Program-made: the position numbers and the translations under genes | The notes under the pieces: model-generated | Databases searched by the model: none | What the model was told of the DNA's origin: nothing | The model's input: only the letters and a program-made list of their open reading frames with translations | Part shown: positions 22,347-33,000 of the stretch, in pieces | Layout of the letters: each line of letters begins with the position of its first letter | Position numbering within the stretch: position 1 is the stretch's first letter | Origin: CAZEAC01 sp964510065 | GTDB taxonomy: Bacteria > Bdellovibrionota_C > UBA2361 > CAIXSY01 | Length of the DNA stretch: 37,328 bases | Direction of reading: 5' to 3' | Assembly (NCBI GenBank): GCA_964510065.1 | Contig: CAZEAC010000043.1 | Location: forward strand, 1-37,328

Positions 22347-24554
22347 ATGCGTTCAAAATTCCTTCTAAACTCAATCTTTATATTAGCATTGACGTCTCTA
22401 CCGTCAGCGCTCAGCGCTGAAATGGGACTCGACACCCCAACACCGGCACAGGTCAGCACTGCAAATACTTGCCTTACAGCAAGCTTACAGACTGTAACCC
22501 CCTCTCCCACCGCCTCCAAGACCGCCTCAAGCTCGCCGAGTCCTTCGCCAACTAGTCAAGCTGCAAGTTGCGGCACGCCCGATCGCAATGGACAGCTCGT
22601 GGCGCAGGCGGCCTTTCATATCGCTCTGACCGACAACACACCAGATGCATGGGACAGTTCCGCCCAGGGATGGGACCCGTACCCGTTGGTTCTGCCTTCG
22701 GCGACGGACGCCGCGACACTCGCCACTAAGTATCCATCACTCGCTCCATATGTTGGCCTTGCCTCACAAATTGTGGGCACACTTGAGATTGACTCGGAGG
22801 ATGTAGGTAAGCGCTCATTTTACCGAATAGTCACGGATAACGAAGATCAAGTTGTCGTCGCTGCATTCGGCATTCAGCCGCCTGCCACGGGCGACGGTCA
22901 AACGTATCAATTCTCGGGAAGGCATATCCTAAAGCCTGGGTATGCTCCTAACGAGTACGAGCCCACGGCATCAAAATCAGTTTTCTATGTCACTAGTTTC
23001 ACTCCGACCGGCGCTCCAATGGCCAGACTAGCTCGCGATATGGCAAACGGCCTTGAAAACGAGCTTAGCGCAGTTAATGTTGCGCCCAACAATATATTAG
23101 TTGTCCCCATCGGATTTGACGCGCCCAACTCCACTACGCAGGACCTCGCGTGGAGCGACTCATTTGCCACGGAATCAGGGCGGATTAATTCTCGTGCCGA
23201 GTTCACGACTCTTCTCGGTAGAGTAAGTTCTGAGATTTCACGAATTTCGCATACTCAATTTGTGCCGAACTTTACCCTCGACGATCCAGCGCTCGCTGAT
23301 ATGAATATTTTTCGCTCGGGATGTCGTAATTCAACGATTCGCAAATATTCAAAGCGTGAACTTAGCGACGAAGAGCGCGCCAGCTACAACCATGTCATAT
23401 ACGTCTTTGCGTCTCCTGCCAGCGCGATTGCGGCAACCGAAGGGACCGATGCGTGTCCCACCGAGAGCAAAGGCTTTGTCGAAGTACGAAGAGGAAAATC
23501 TTCGGCGGTGATCTCAAATTATCGGGTCACTCTTTCCAATTTGGTGCACCTCGTTCTTCATCAGCTTGGAGCTCAACACACGGGTCTGCTCTACTGCGGT
23601 ACTACTAGCCTGGGCCATCCAGCATTCGGTGGTATTCCATTTACGACCTATTTTGAAATACCAGCTTCGGGGCGAACATGCGGTTCTGCTGGCGGAGCCG
23701 ACGTATTTGATGTGATGGGTGCCGGCGATAGCTCAAGCGGACTAAGTCCAATTGAACAGCTCGATCTTGGATGGCTGCCACCTATTGGACAGGGAAATAA
23801 CGGCGCTGATATTCTAGAGGTAAGAACTTCTGGGGAATACAAACTCGCCAATATTGACGATAGCCTCGCAAGCCCTCACCCACACGTTCTTGCGATCCCC
23901 CTCAGTCGAAGCGGATCGAGCAGCAAGTATTATTATCTCACCTTTCAAGAGGGAAAGCTGCTCACTCGTATTAATGTGAAAGGCGGCGGTGGAACTTCGC
24001 AGCTAGTGAATACTGGAGCCCCGTCAACTCCCGGTACCTCTAGTGCGCTTACTCTGCTGCAATCATCGGCCGGAGCAAGCTTGCTTGCGTCGTTCCCCGC
24101 ACGGCCATACATACTTCCGGGCCATCAGTACCTAGAATCAGTACGAAACTACCAGATCATATTTCAAGGTGTTGAAAACAATGTGGCTACTGTACGCATT
24201 CAATTTCATAGCAGTGTGAGTCCTGTTGCCGCTTACAGCAGCAGCAATGTTCAAGGGCGCGCCGATAGTCGAAATTCGATTACACTGACGTGGACGCCAG
24301 TAAGCGGAGCAAGTAGCTATCATATATCGCGAGCAAGATTTCCCGATGCAGTTTACAATGGAGTAACATACCCCAATCCCGTAGGCACAGACGGGAAAGA
24401 TTTTGAAGTCTCAGGTACCACCACCACCCTCACCGACACGAATCTACAGCCGAACAGTTTTTATGGATATGTAGTACAGGTCAGAAATGCACAGGGCGCG
24501 CTTTCAAGCCTTAACCAATATGGAGCAACCCCCGTCTATCGGACACAAAACTAG
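22347..24554 (+). CDS. Secreted metzincin-like pseudoprotease with FN3 domain
   Basis: A 735-aa secreted protein. The signal peptide is about residues 1-23 (to LSA). A Thr/Ser/Pro-rich linker spans 45-75. A large central domain follows, with the motif HLVLHQLGAQH at 401-411 and, 46 residues later, VFDVMGAGD with the Met-turn at Met457, then PIEQLDLGWLP. That order (HExxHxxGxxH, Met-turn, ..LGWL) is the gametolysin (M11)/immune-inhibitor-A-like metzincin arrangement. The catalytic Glu is replaced by Leu402 while all three zinc His (401, 405, 411) remain. An FN3-type domain occupies about 630-735 (ITLTWTPVSGASSYHISRA and onward). It may bind zinc and substrate without cutting. AAGGA precedes the ATG. 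Confidence 0.8.
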   Translation: MRSKFLLNSIFILALTSLPSALSAEMGLDTPTPAQVSTANTCLTASLQTVTPSPTASKTASSSPSPSPTSQAASCGTPDRNGQLVAQAAFHIALTDNTPDAWDSSAQGWDPYPLVLPSATDAATLATKYPSLAPYVGLASQIVGTLEIDSEDVGKRSFYRIVTDNEDQVVVAAFGIQPPATGDGQTYQFSGRHILKPGYAPNEYEPTASKSVFYVTSFTPTGAPMARLARDMANGLENELSAVNVAPNNILVVPIGFDAPNSTTQDLAWSDSFATESGRINSRAEFTTLLGRVSSEISRISHTQFVPNFTLDDPALADMNIFRSGCRNSTIRKYSKRELSDEERASYNHVIYVFASPASAIAATEGTDACPTESKGFVEVRRGKSSAVISNYRVTLSNLVHLVLHQLGAQHTGLLYCGTTSLGHPAFGGIPFTTYFEIPASGRTCGSAGGADVFDVMGAGDSSSGLSPIEQLDLGWLPPIGQGNNGADILEVRTSGEYKLANIDDSLASPHPHVLAIPLSRSGSSSKYYYLTFQEGKLLTRINVKGGGGTSQLVNTGAPSTPGTSSALTLLQSSAGASLLASFPARPYILPGHQYLESVRNYQIIFQGVENNVATVRIQFHSSVSPVAAYSSSNVQGRADSRNSITLTWTPVSGASSYHISRARFPDAVYNGVTYPNPVGTDGKDFEVSGTTTTLTDTNLQPNSFYGYVVQVRNAQGALSSLNQYGATPVYRTQN

Positions 24555-24624
24555 CTTTACGAGATTCGGAAGGGTATAGGCCACATTCGACCGACGACTT
24601 ACGCACACAAGTTTAGCGCCGCTC

Positions 24625-24648
24625 AAGTTCTTTAAGACTTTAGAACTT
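24625..24648. repeat. Inverted repeat between two genes
   Basis: AAGTTCT (24625-24631) and AGAACTT (24642-24648) form a 7-bp stem with a 10-nt loop about 70 bp after the pseudoprotease stop. It could be a terminator with a weak tail (TTCC) or a binding site. Confidence 0.4.
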
Positions 24649-24719
24649 TCCTCGAAAAGGTCCAGGTAAGTCAGGGGACTGACGAAGTCTCGCCATGCGA
24701 CGCGTACTCAATTCTTTGG

Positions 24720-24749
24720 TTGAAACTTGCTGTGCGCGTGAGTTATCAT
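24720..24749 (+). promoter_or_regulatory. Probable sigma-70-type promoter of the 317-aa gene
   Basis: TTGAAA (24720-24725) and TATCAT (24744-24749) with 18-bp spacing lie 48 bp before the ATG at 24798. Confidence 0.45.
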
Positions 24750-24797
24750 CTGCTCGTTTAGTCAACAAGCGCAAAATCCCTTGCTACTGGAGACCCT

Positions 24798-25751
24798 ATG
24801 AACTCCCCTCTTGCAACCACCCGATCGCGTGCCTCAGGAAAAATTACCCGTGGAAGCAATGAGCTCGATTTCCTATGTGATGATAAGGTCTCCCGCCCGA
24901 TGGCAGAAAAAATGGATGGTCTTTACCATACCTGTTTTTACAACCTCGAGCTACAGCGCGCGGTTATGCATGAGATGATTACTAACTTTGGGCGAATTGT
25001 TGAATTTTTACAGAGACCTTCAGTCGCGAAATCGGAGCGTCTTGCGTTTGTCGTGGGCCTGGTAGCTATTTCCGAACTCTCGCAAGGTGTCGAGCTCATT
25101 CCCCGCGCGCAGAAGCAGATTCTTGATTCCTTGCTGGTGGCAGTCGCCGATGACAAATTGACGCCCAAGTATCCCGGTCATAGAAACTTCTTCGGCAAAT
25201 CGGTACCGTGCTCTGCCGAAGTGATTGGCAAAGCGCGTGAACGAATTGAAGAGAGTAGTTATAGCTCTGAGGCCGCCGCGGGGCAAAGGCCAGAGGCAGG
25301 ACCTGTTATTAATAGTATCAGGAGCCAGTTGCCGACTCACGTCCCGCTTTTCAATGCGTACCTAACGCTCATAGAGAAAACTTCAGAAGCACGCAGCGAG
25401 AAGCAGCGTGCGCGAGTTGCTTTTAACAGTCTGAATGATAACGATCAGGCCGATGCCGAAGAGATCGAAAGTGCGCGAGAAACCTTGAGTCAAGATAGCG
25501 ATGCATTTCAAGATGCAGTTGCAGCTGAAGGTGCCGCCAAAAAACGAATTGAAGAGTGCGGCTGGACACCGCGTCACTGCTCCATGACTGATAGCACTGT
25601 CTTTGACTATCCCGCAGCGCTGATCGATGGCACACCAGTTCAGATAGTCTATCGAGTCGACACACCCAATAAGCTCTACTGGTATGTCAATAAAAGCATC
25701 GAAGCACTACTTCCGGCTACTGACGCGGCGCTCTTCGACCAGCGAAAATAA
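24798..25751 (+). CDS. Hypothetical protein, 317 aa
   Basis: Not recognised. GGAG seven bases before the ATG supports the start. There is no signal peptide. The N-terminal 25 residues are basic and Ser-rich. Residues 35-150 are helical (LQRAVMHEMITNFGRIVEFL, then AFVVGLVAISELSQG). Residues 185-255 look like an alpha-helical coiled coil rich in Glu/Ala (KTSEARSEKQRARVAFNSL, ESARETLSQDSDAFQDAVA). The C-terminus is a small beta-rich part with PVQIVYRVDTPNKLYWYVN. A structural or scaffold role would fit the shape, but no function can be assigned. Confidence 0.6.
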   Translation: MNSPLATTRSRASGKITRGSNELDFLCDDKVSRPMAEKMDGLYHTCFYNLELQRAVMHEMITNFGRIVEFLQRPSVAKSERLAFVVGLVAISELSQGVELIPRAQKQILDSLLVAVADDKLTPKYPGHRNFFGKSVPCSAEVIGKARERIEESSYSSEAAAGQRPEAGPVINSIRSQLPTHVPLFNAYLTLIEKTSEARSEKQRARVAFNSLNDNDQADAEEIESARETLSQDSDAFQDAVAAEGAAKKRIEECGWTPRHCSMTDSTVFDYPAALIDGTPVQIVYRVDTPNKLYWYVNKSIEALLPATDAALFDQRK

Positions 25752-25920
25752 CCAACGGACATATATAGACCGGCAATGCGATCAAGCTATCGAGGACGGA
25801 CGCGCGCCTACACCGGGCCGCGCTCTCCTGTGTTATTTTTCCGGGAAGTGATTTCGCCGAAATTAGAAAATTCTGACGGATAGCAGTCCAAAGGACAGCC
25901 ATGTCACTTCTTTTAAATTG

Positions 25921-26898
25921 CTATTCAATCCCCTCTTCAAGATCCTCCGGCACTGCATAGCGATTCGCCTTTTGAATCAGCATAGTTTGAAAATTGCGGA
26001 CCAGCTTGGAATTCTCTCCACGAATCGTATCAATAATTTCCGAGTACTGTTCGTAGTTATTGACCTCCATCTCAATTTCAATATTACAGTCGCCGACCTG
26101 CTCGATGTAAGAAATAATGTGCGGAGATCGATCGCAAAAACTTATCAACTCTTCGCGTAGTGCGATATCGTAGCTTCTTAGATAGAACTGGGTCTTAAAG
26201 AAGAGCAATCCAAGCTTTCCGAGATCGATCTCAATTCGATATCCGTTGATGATTTCAAGCCTCTCGAGCCGCTTTATTCTCTCCTGCACGGCTTGGTGAG
26301 TAAGATCTACCTTTGCTCCTATTGCAACCGTTGAAATACGCGCGTCTTTCGCAAGCAGTCTTAAGATTCGAAAATCAGTCTTATCTATTTCCAACTTTTC
26401 CGGCTTTCCGCCTACCCCTCTTTGAACACTAACATTGCTGCCTGTAAAATAGCGTCGCGCGTAACTTTTGTATTCAACCAACGTGTACGCGTTAAAATCA
26501 AGCACTACATCTGTAAATTTCGAAAGAATATGGGTGTGGATGTCATGAAATTCGAATGCGCTGCGCGCGAAAAGCACCACCACGAGATCCCATCCTCCAT
26601 CGCAAAGCGCCAGCCAATAAATTCGAGGATGTTTTTGTAAATATATTAAGAATTCGCCAATTCGAGCCTTTCTATTCTCCAGCCGAAAATTTACTTTATA
26701 CAGAGTGTATCCAAGCTTGTAGGGATTAATCGACGGCACAAATTGCCGAATAATTTTTTGCTCAATCAATTTTTCCACGTGATATTCGACTTGATCTCGA
26801 CCGCGTTTAATTATGCGTGCGAGTTGTGAAATAGGCTGGCGCGAATCTCTATCGAGTTCAAAGAGAATTTTTCGGTCTACGGAATCAAGCTCAATCAT
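25921..26898 (-). CDS. Duplicated Lrp/AsnC-type transcription regulator
   Basis: A 325-aa protein with two AsnC-type helix-turn-helix domains instead of one: LDSVDRKILFELDRDSRQP onward (about 4-50) and IDKTDFRILRLLAKDARIS onward (about 171-220, including HQAVQERIKRLERL). Each is followed by a beta-alpha-beta ligand/dimer module (KLGYTLYKVNFRL... and KLGLLFFKTQFYL...). Ordinary Lrp proteins are about 160 aa, so this is an internal duplication in the style of fused AsnC proteins. It should bind DNA and respond to a small effector. It is divergent from the RHS gene, with about 137 bp between the two starts, so that shared region is the obvious place for it to act. The ATG is preceded by TTAGGA. 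Confidence 0.87.
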   Translation of the reverse strand: MIELDSVDRKILFELDRDSRQPISQLARIIKRGRDQVEYHVEKLIEQKIIRQFVPSINPYKLGYTLYKVNFRLENRKARIGEFLIYLQKHPRIYWLALCDGGWDLVVVLFARSAFEFHDIHTHILSKFTDVVLDFNAYTLVEYKSYARRYFTGSNVSVQRGVGGKPEKLEIDKTDFRILRLLAKDARISTVAIGAKVDLTHQAVQERIKRLERLEIINGYRIEIDLGKLGLLFFKTQFYLRSYDIALREELISFCDRSPHIISYIEQVGDCNIEIEMEVNNYEQYSEIIDTIRGENSKLVRNFQTMLIQKANRYAVPEDLEEGIE

Positions 26899-27011
26899 AA
26901 TCCTAACACTCCTCTAACGGATCAGACGATTATTCTTGCCATTTATGTCTGTCATTTTCAACCCATACTTACTTTTTTAGTACTATAAAGAAACTTATTG
27001 CAGATTTAGCA

Positions 27012-27028
27012 AGCACTGCGTTAGTGCT
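27012..27028. repeat. Hairpin immediately before the RHS start codon
   Basis: AGCACT-GCGTT-AGTGCT is a perfect 6-bp hairpin that ends 7 bases before the ATG at 27036 and covers the position where a ribosome site would sit. It could restrict translation or be a regulator half-site pair. Confidence 0.45.
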
Positions 27029-27035
27029 GCTCAAT

Positions 27036-30000
27036 ATGAAAACTTTCAGCGCACTACTATTCACTCTCGCGACAATCGCTTCGATATCTGTTCACGCACA
27101 ATCCGATCCGATCGTCCCTTTGCCGGTAATCGCCGGAACAACGACCGGGACTATTGCCGCAAAGTTTGATGTCGACGGCACGGGCATCGCGACGTACAAC
27201 ATCCCAATCGCTGCTCCACCGGGAACAAACGGGTTGGTGCCAAAACTTGCGCTCGATTATCGCAGCAATGAGAGAAGCGGGCCAATTGGCCCAGGATGGA
27301 GAATAAGTGGACTATCCGCGATCGCCCGCTGTCCAACCAATTATGCGCGAGACGGATATGTAAGACTTGTCCAGTTCGACGGGAACGATCGTCTATGCAT
27401 AGACGGCGTTCGTATTAAAGAGGTGACAGGGGTCTACGGAGCAGCCGGCACGGTCTATCGCACCGATCCGGACTCTCAGATAAAAATTATCTCGAATGGT
27501 CAATCCGGTAGCGGCCCACTTTCTTTTACCGTGTTTATGAAAAATGGGCTCATATATGAATATGGCTCAACTGCTGATTCGCGATTGGAGGCGCAGGGAA
27601 CGCCGCACATTCTCTTCTGGCAGCTTTCTAGAATTGCCGACCGAAGCGGTAATTACCTAAATGTCGTTTACTCAAAAGATGCCACCCTCGGCGAAATACT
27701 TCCTCTGCAAATAAACTACACCGGGAACGCGCGCCTAAACCTCGCTCCCTACAATTCGCTTCGATTTACTTACGAGCCTCGCACTGTTTCCGCGACACGC
27801 TGGGTCAACGGAGCATTGATTTCATCTACAAAGCGCCTAAAAAGCCTGGCTACATACACCGACCAAGCTGTGGCCTGGACATACAACTTCACCTATGTTC
27901 ACGAAAATGTCGCGCGAGAAGATCATCTCTCACGACTGCAAGAGTGCCCGGCCAGCGGTGGATGCCTCAGCACAACTTTTGCGTGGGGCCCCGAGTACAC
28001 TAACAGCTATGATTTTACTGAACCGGCGCTCCTTCCAGGTATTGGCAATAACTACAACTCCATAAGCGGGTCCGGTCAACCGGTGCTCGTTGGGGATTGG
28101 AACGGCGACGGAAAAAGTGACATCGCACGAATTCTCGTTGGGCATATAGTATTTTATGTTCGTGGCAATGGAAACTTCACACAATACGCCGATGTAAATC
28201 TATGGAATCGTTACGCCAGCACTGACGCAAGCCCTGTGCTCGTTGGCGACTGGAATGGCGATGGCAAATCCGATCTCGCGATAGTGCAGCCTGACTCGTC
28301 AATTCACGTGTACATGTCGCACCCACAAGGTGGATTTAGCTTTAACTTCACGCAGCTCAACGCGATCGCTACGCGCCCGGAAGCGCAGTTTGTCAGAAAC
28401 TTTATTTTCCGCAATAACACCACCACCCCCGTTGCGGCCGGAGATTGGAATGCCGACGGAAGAACAGACTTTCTTATAAAAAATGATACCTTTGTCGGGT
28501 TCTTCCTCTCAAACGGCGACGGCACCTTTGTGCGCGCCAATGACACACGTCTGCAATTCAATAAGGCTTCGACCTACGGTCCCACCTATGAATCACCGCT
28601 GATTGTCGGTGATTGGAACGGAGATGGTCTCAGCGACTTTGCCCTCGCAAGTTATTCGATGTTTGAGTTCTATGCCTCGAATGGTCAATCAGCAACACTT
28701 CTTCACGCGACCTTAAATTATGCGCCACAACAGGGATACAATAGCACAAGCGTATACCCAGTCCTTGTCGGCGACTGGAACGGCGATGGACTCACCGACT
28801 TTGGACGCGTCGCTGGCAACTCAACAATCCTTTGTGATTCAACCGGAAAAGGGCTGGCAAATTGCCGTTCAATTGCCGACTTTGCCCCGGCGTATGGTTA
28901 CACCGACTCCGACACTTACCCCATTTTCGTCGGCGATTGGAACGGTGATGGGGTTTCGGATATCGCACGTCTCTATAATTCCGGCACGCGATTTTACAAT
29001 ATCAAAGGAAATTCATTTTTCGGTCCCCACGATCGGCCCGTTCTTCAGACTACAAGCGGTGTTCGTAGTAACGCATACTATCCCATAGTACTCGGCGACT
29101 GGAGCGGCGACGGATTCACTGATATCGCTCGCGTTGACGAAGCCGGCATTATTTATCAGAAACACGCCACTTCATTTACGAACCTCCTTACGACCATCAC
29201 CGACAATATCGGTGCAGTGATAAAGATTGAATACGCTGCACTTTCGTCGCTTAGCCCGCAAATTTATACACAGACCACTGGTGCCGCCTATCCCATTTTG
29301 GATGTCTCGGGTTCTTCGCAACAGGTTGCCGCGGTCTCGAAATCAAACGGCTTGGGAACATTCGCTCGAGTCACCTATAACTATGCAGGATTACGTTACG
29401 ACCAACTTGCAAAAAGCATTATTGGTTTTAGCTGGGTCAGAGCGCTTGATCAAACACGCGGCATTACCACGACTACCTATTATGAGACCGAAGGTGAATA
29501 CCGTGGAGCCGTTAACAAAGTCGAGCAACAGCTCAGCAATGGCACCGTTATCAGCCGGTCGACCAATACCTGGGCAAGACGAGCATTAGCGCAGGGTGGA
29601 AGTTTTGACTATATTTCAAGGACCGTTGAGAACGCCTACGAGCTAGATGGAAGTCTCATCACCAGCACCGCTTCTGATTTCTTCTATGATGATTTTGCCA
29701 ATCCAACTCAAACGGATATCCGTCGTTCGGACAATTCTAGTGAGACAACGACTAATACCTATATCAATGACACTTCAAATTGGCTGATTGGTCAGCTTGA
29801 GAAATCTCAAGTTACCAACATAGGCGGAGAGGATGGAAGCGTTGCTCTTACTCGTAACGCAGCATTTACTTACGCGGCAGGGACAGGCCTTCTGCTCAAT
29901 GAAAAGACCGAGCCCGGTCATGTCACTCTCGAAACCAGTAAGAGCTACAACTATGACGGTTTTGGGAATGTCATAGCTACAAGCTTGAGTGCGCCTAACG

Positions 30001-33000
30001 TTGAGCCACGAAACGTGTCGAGCATCTATGATGCGCGTGGCCAGTTCCCTACCAAGACAACCAATGCGCTTGGCCAGTCGGAATATCCACTGTTCGAACC
30101 AAAATACGGCAGGTTTGGGAGACTTCAGGACAAAAACAACTTAGTCTGGCGATACTGGTACGATAATTTCGGAAGGACTTATGTCACACAGCCGCCGGAC
30201 GGCACGATGACACGTATGCTTTATTTCAAAGCGGTCAATCCCGAACTCAGTAATTGCGCCTATTTCATTCGTACTGACAAAACCGGTCAAGGCCCACACA
30301 TCGATTACTATGATGTGCTTGGTCGAGAGATCCGATCGGAGAGCACTGGCTTTGGCGGACAAAGAATTTTTGTCGACAAAGTATACGACGACAAGGGAAG
30401 TCTTATACTAGTTTCGGAACCGTACTTCTCCACTGAATCACCACTTTGGAACTCATATGAGTATGATGCACTCGGTCGCCTGACCAAAACTACAGCACCC
30501 GGAAATCGGACGACAATATTCAGTTATTATGGTCTCACCACTATTACCACCAATAGCCTTGGTCAGAAAACAATAAAAACGGTCAACGCGCGGGGACAGA
30601 CCCTCGTTTCACAGGATGCTGCAGGTAAAAATGTTATCTACAGGTACGACAGTGCGGGAAATCTCACGCAGATCGTCGATCCGGCCAACAATAGTATCTC
30701 GATGCAATACGATCCACGTGGCAATCGTATTCGCCTTGAAGATCCGGATGTCGGAGTAGTGACATCGTCTTACAATGCGCTCGGAGAGGTCCTCTATGAA
30801 ACCAACGCTAACAACGTCACGATCTACAAGACTTACGACAAGCTAGGTCGCCTAATCAAGAAAGACACACCCGAAGGTAGCCGTCAGTGGATATACGACG
30901 CGACCCCTAATGGAGTTGGTTCAGTGGCGCAGGTTCGCGGCATTAACGGATTCACCGAGACTTTTCTATACGATACATTGGGCCGACTGAGACAAGATGA
31001 TCGAGTCATTCGAGGCCAGATCTATTCAGTGAAATACACCTATGATCAATATAGCCGTCCAAAGACGCTTAGCTATCCCAGCGGATTGGTTACTACGAAC
31101 GTTTATAACGCCAACGGATTTCTCAATAATGTTAATCGTGCTTCGGACAGTTTTATGCTGTGGCGTGCTGACTCGATTAACGCCCGCGGCCAGCTCACCC
31201 TGCAAACGTATGGTAACGGACTTCAAACCACGAAGGTTTACAATCCCAACAATGCGCTTGTGCAAGAGATACGCACCGGCTCAATACAGAATTTAAACTT
31301 CACCTTTGATTCAATCGGAAACCTTACTCAAAGAAGGGATCTTAATGCAGCCCTCACCGAGAACTTCAGCTATGACAATCGCAATCGACTTATTCAATCG
31401 CAGGTCGTAGGGCAATTGCCGATTACCACCGTTTACGATGACCTCGGTAACATTACTTCTCGAAGTGACGTCGGCACCTATCGCTACGGAGAACGCGGTG
31501 CGGGGCCACATGCCGTCACTACAATAATCGGCGTGAAGCCCAACAGTTATACCTACGATCTCGCCGGATTTAGGCGCGCAAGTAACGGAGGATCCATCGC
31601 GTATAACTCAACCGGCGCGCCGATCGATATTCGCCAGGGCACTTACCAGATGGCCCTCGCGCTCGATCCAAACGACCGAAGAGTGGAGGAGGTTATTTAC
31701 AATTCGGGGCTGCAGGTACAAAGCAAAGTTATGATTGGAGCAATCTATGAGAAGATCAACAAAGGGGGCGCCATTCGAGAGCTACACTACATTATGGGGA
31801 GCGAAGGAGCGGTCGCGGTTTATACCACCAAACCCGGACCAACAACCTCAATCAGCTACCTGCACACCGATCATCTGGGCTCAATTCAAACTATAACCGC
31901 AGATAACGCTGCAGCAAGCGAGGTTTCGAGCTTCGACAGCTGGGGGCTTCGGCGCTCGCCTTCGACGTGGACTGCACTGACGGGGCTTAAGTCCGCGGTA
32001 ACCGATCGAGGCTTTACCGGGCATGAAGAGCTTCCAGACTTTTCACTGATTCATATGAATGGTCGTGTGTACGATCCGGTTGTCGGCAGATTCGTAAGCG
32101 CCGATCCGTTTATCCAATCGCCGTCGAACCTGCAAAGTCTTAATAGGTACAGCTACGTCAACAACAATCCGCTCTCATTTGTGGATCCAAGCGGCTACTT
32201 CTTAAAGGGCTTTTTCCGCGCAATCGGAGCCATTTTAAAGAAGGTAGTCCCAATCGCGCTCACTGTCGCAGCGGCTTACTTTACAGCCGGATCACTAAAC
32301 GCATTTTTCTTCCCGATGGTTCAGTGTGGAATGATAAATGCTACCCTTGCAGCCACGCTGAGTGGTGTCGGAGCGGGCATGGCCTCCTCAGTAGTTGGAG
32401 CTTTGGCTAACGGGGGAAGCTTTAGTGATGGAATAAAGGCCGGGATACGTGGTGCGCCAATGAGTGCCCTTCGCGCAGTCGTTGCGTTCGGCATTGGAGA
32501 AGGGTTTGAGTCACGTCCGGATTTCAGACCGGGTGTGCTTACCAAAATCTTCGGCTCATATAGCAGCGAAGCGAAGATAATTGCGCATGGATTAGGTTCA
32601 GGTGCTTTGGGTGCAATCGAAGGCAAAAACTTTATGCAGGGGTTTTTCGCCGGCGCAGCCGGTGAAGCGGGAGTTAAGATTGGTGGCAAGTACTTGCCGG
32701 GAGATCTTCAGATTGTTTCAGCGGCAATTACCGGCGGCACCGCAGCGGCCATTACGGGAGGAAAATTTGCCGATGGCGCAATCTCAGCAAGCTTTATATA
32801 TCTCTATAATTCGACAATTCATCAGGAAACAATTAACACGCTCAACAAAATAGATCCCAAGGGCGACAGTTATCACTTCTTTCCAGTCGACGCCCCCTAC
32901 ATACGCACTCGAATACCGGGAGATCCAAATAGTATGACTGACTGGATGCGCGCATTCAACGCACTGCGAATTGGAGCTGCTCCGACGGGTGCATTCTCTG

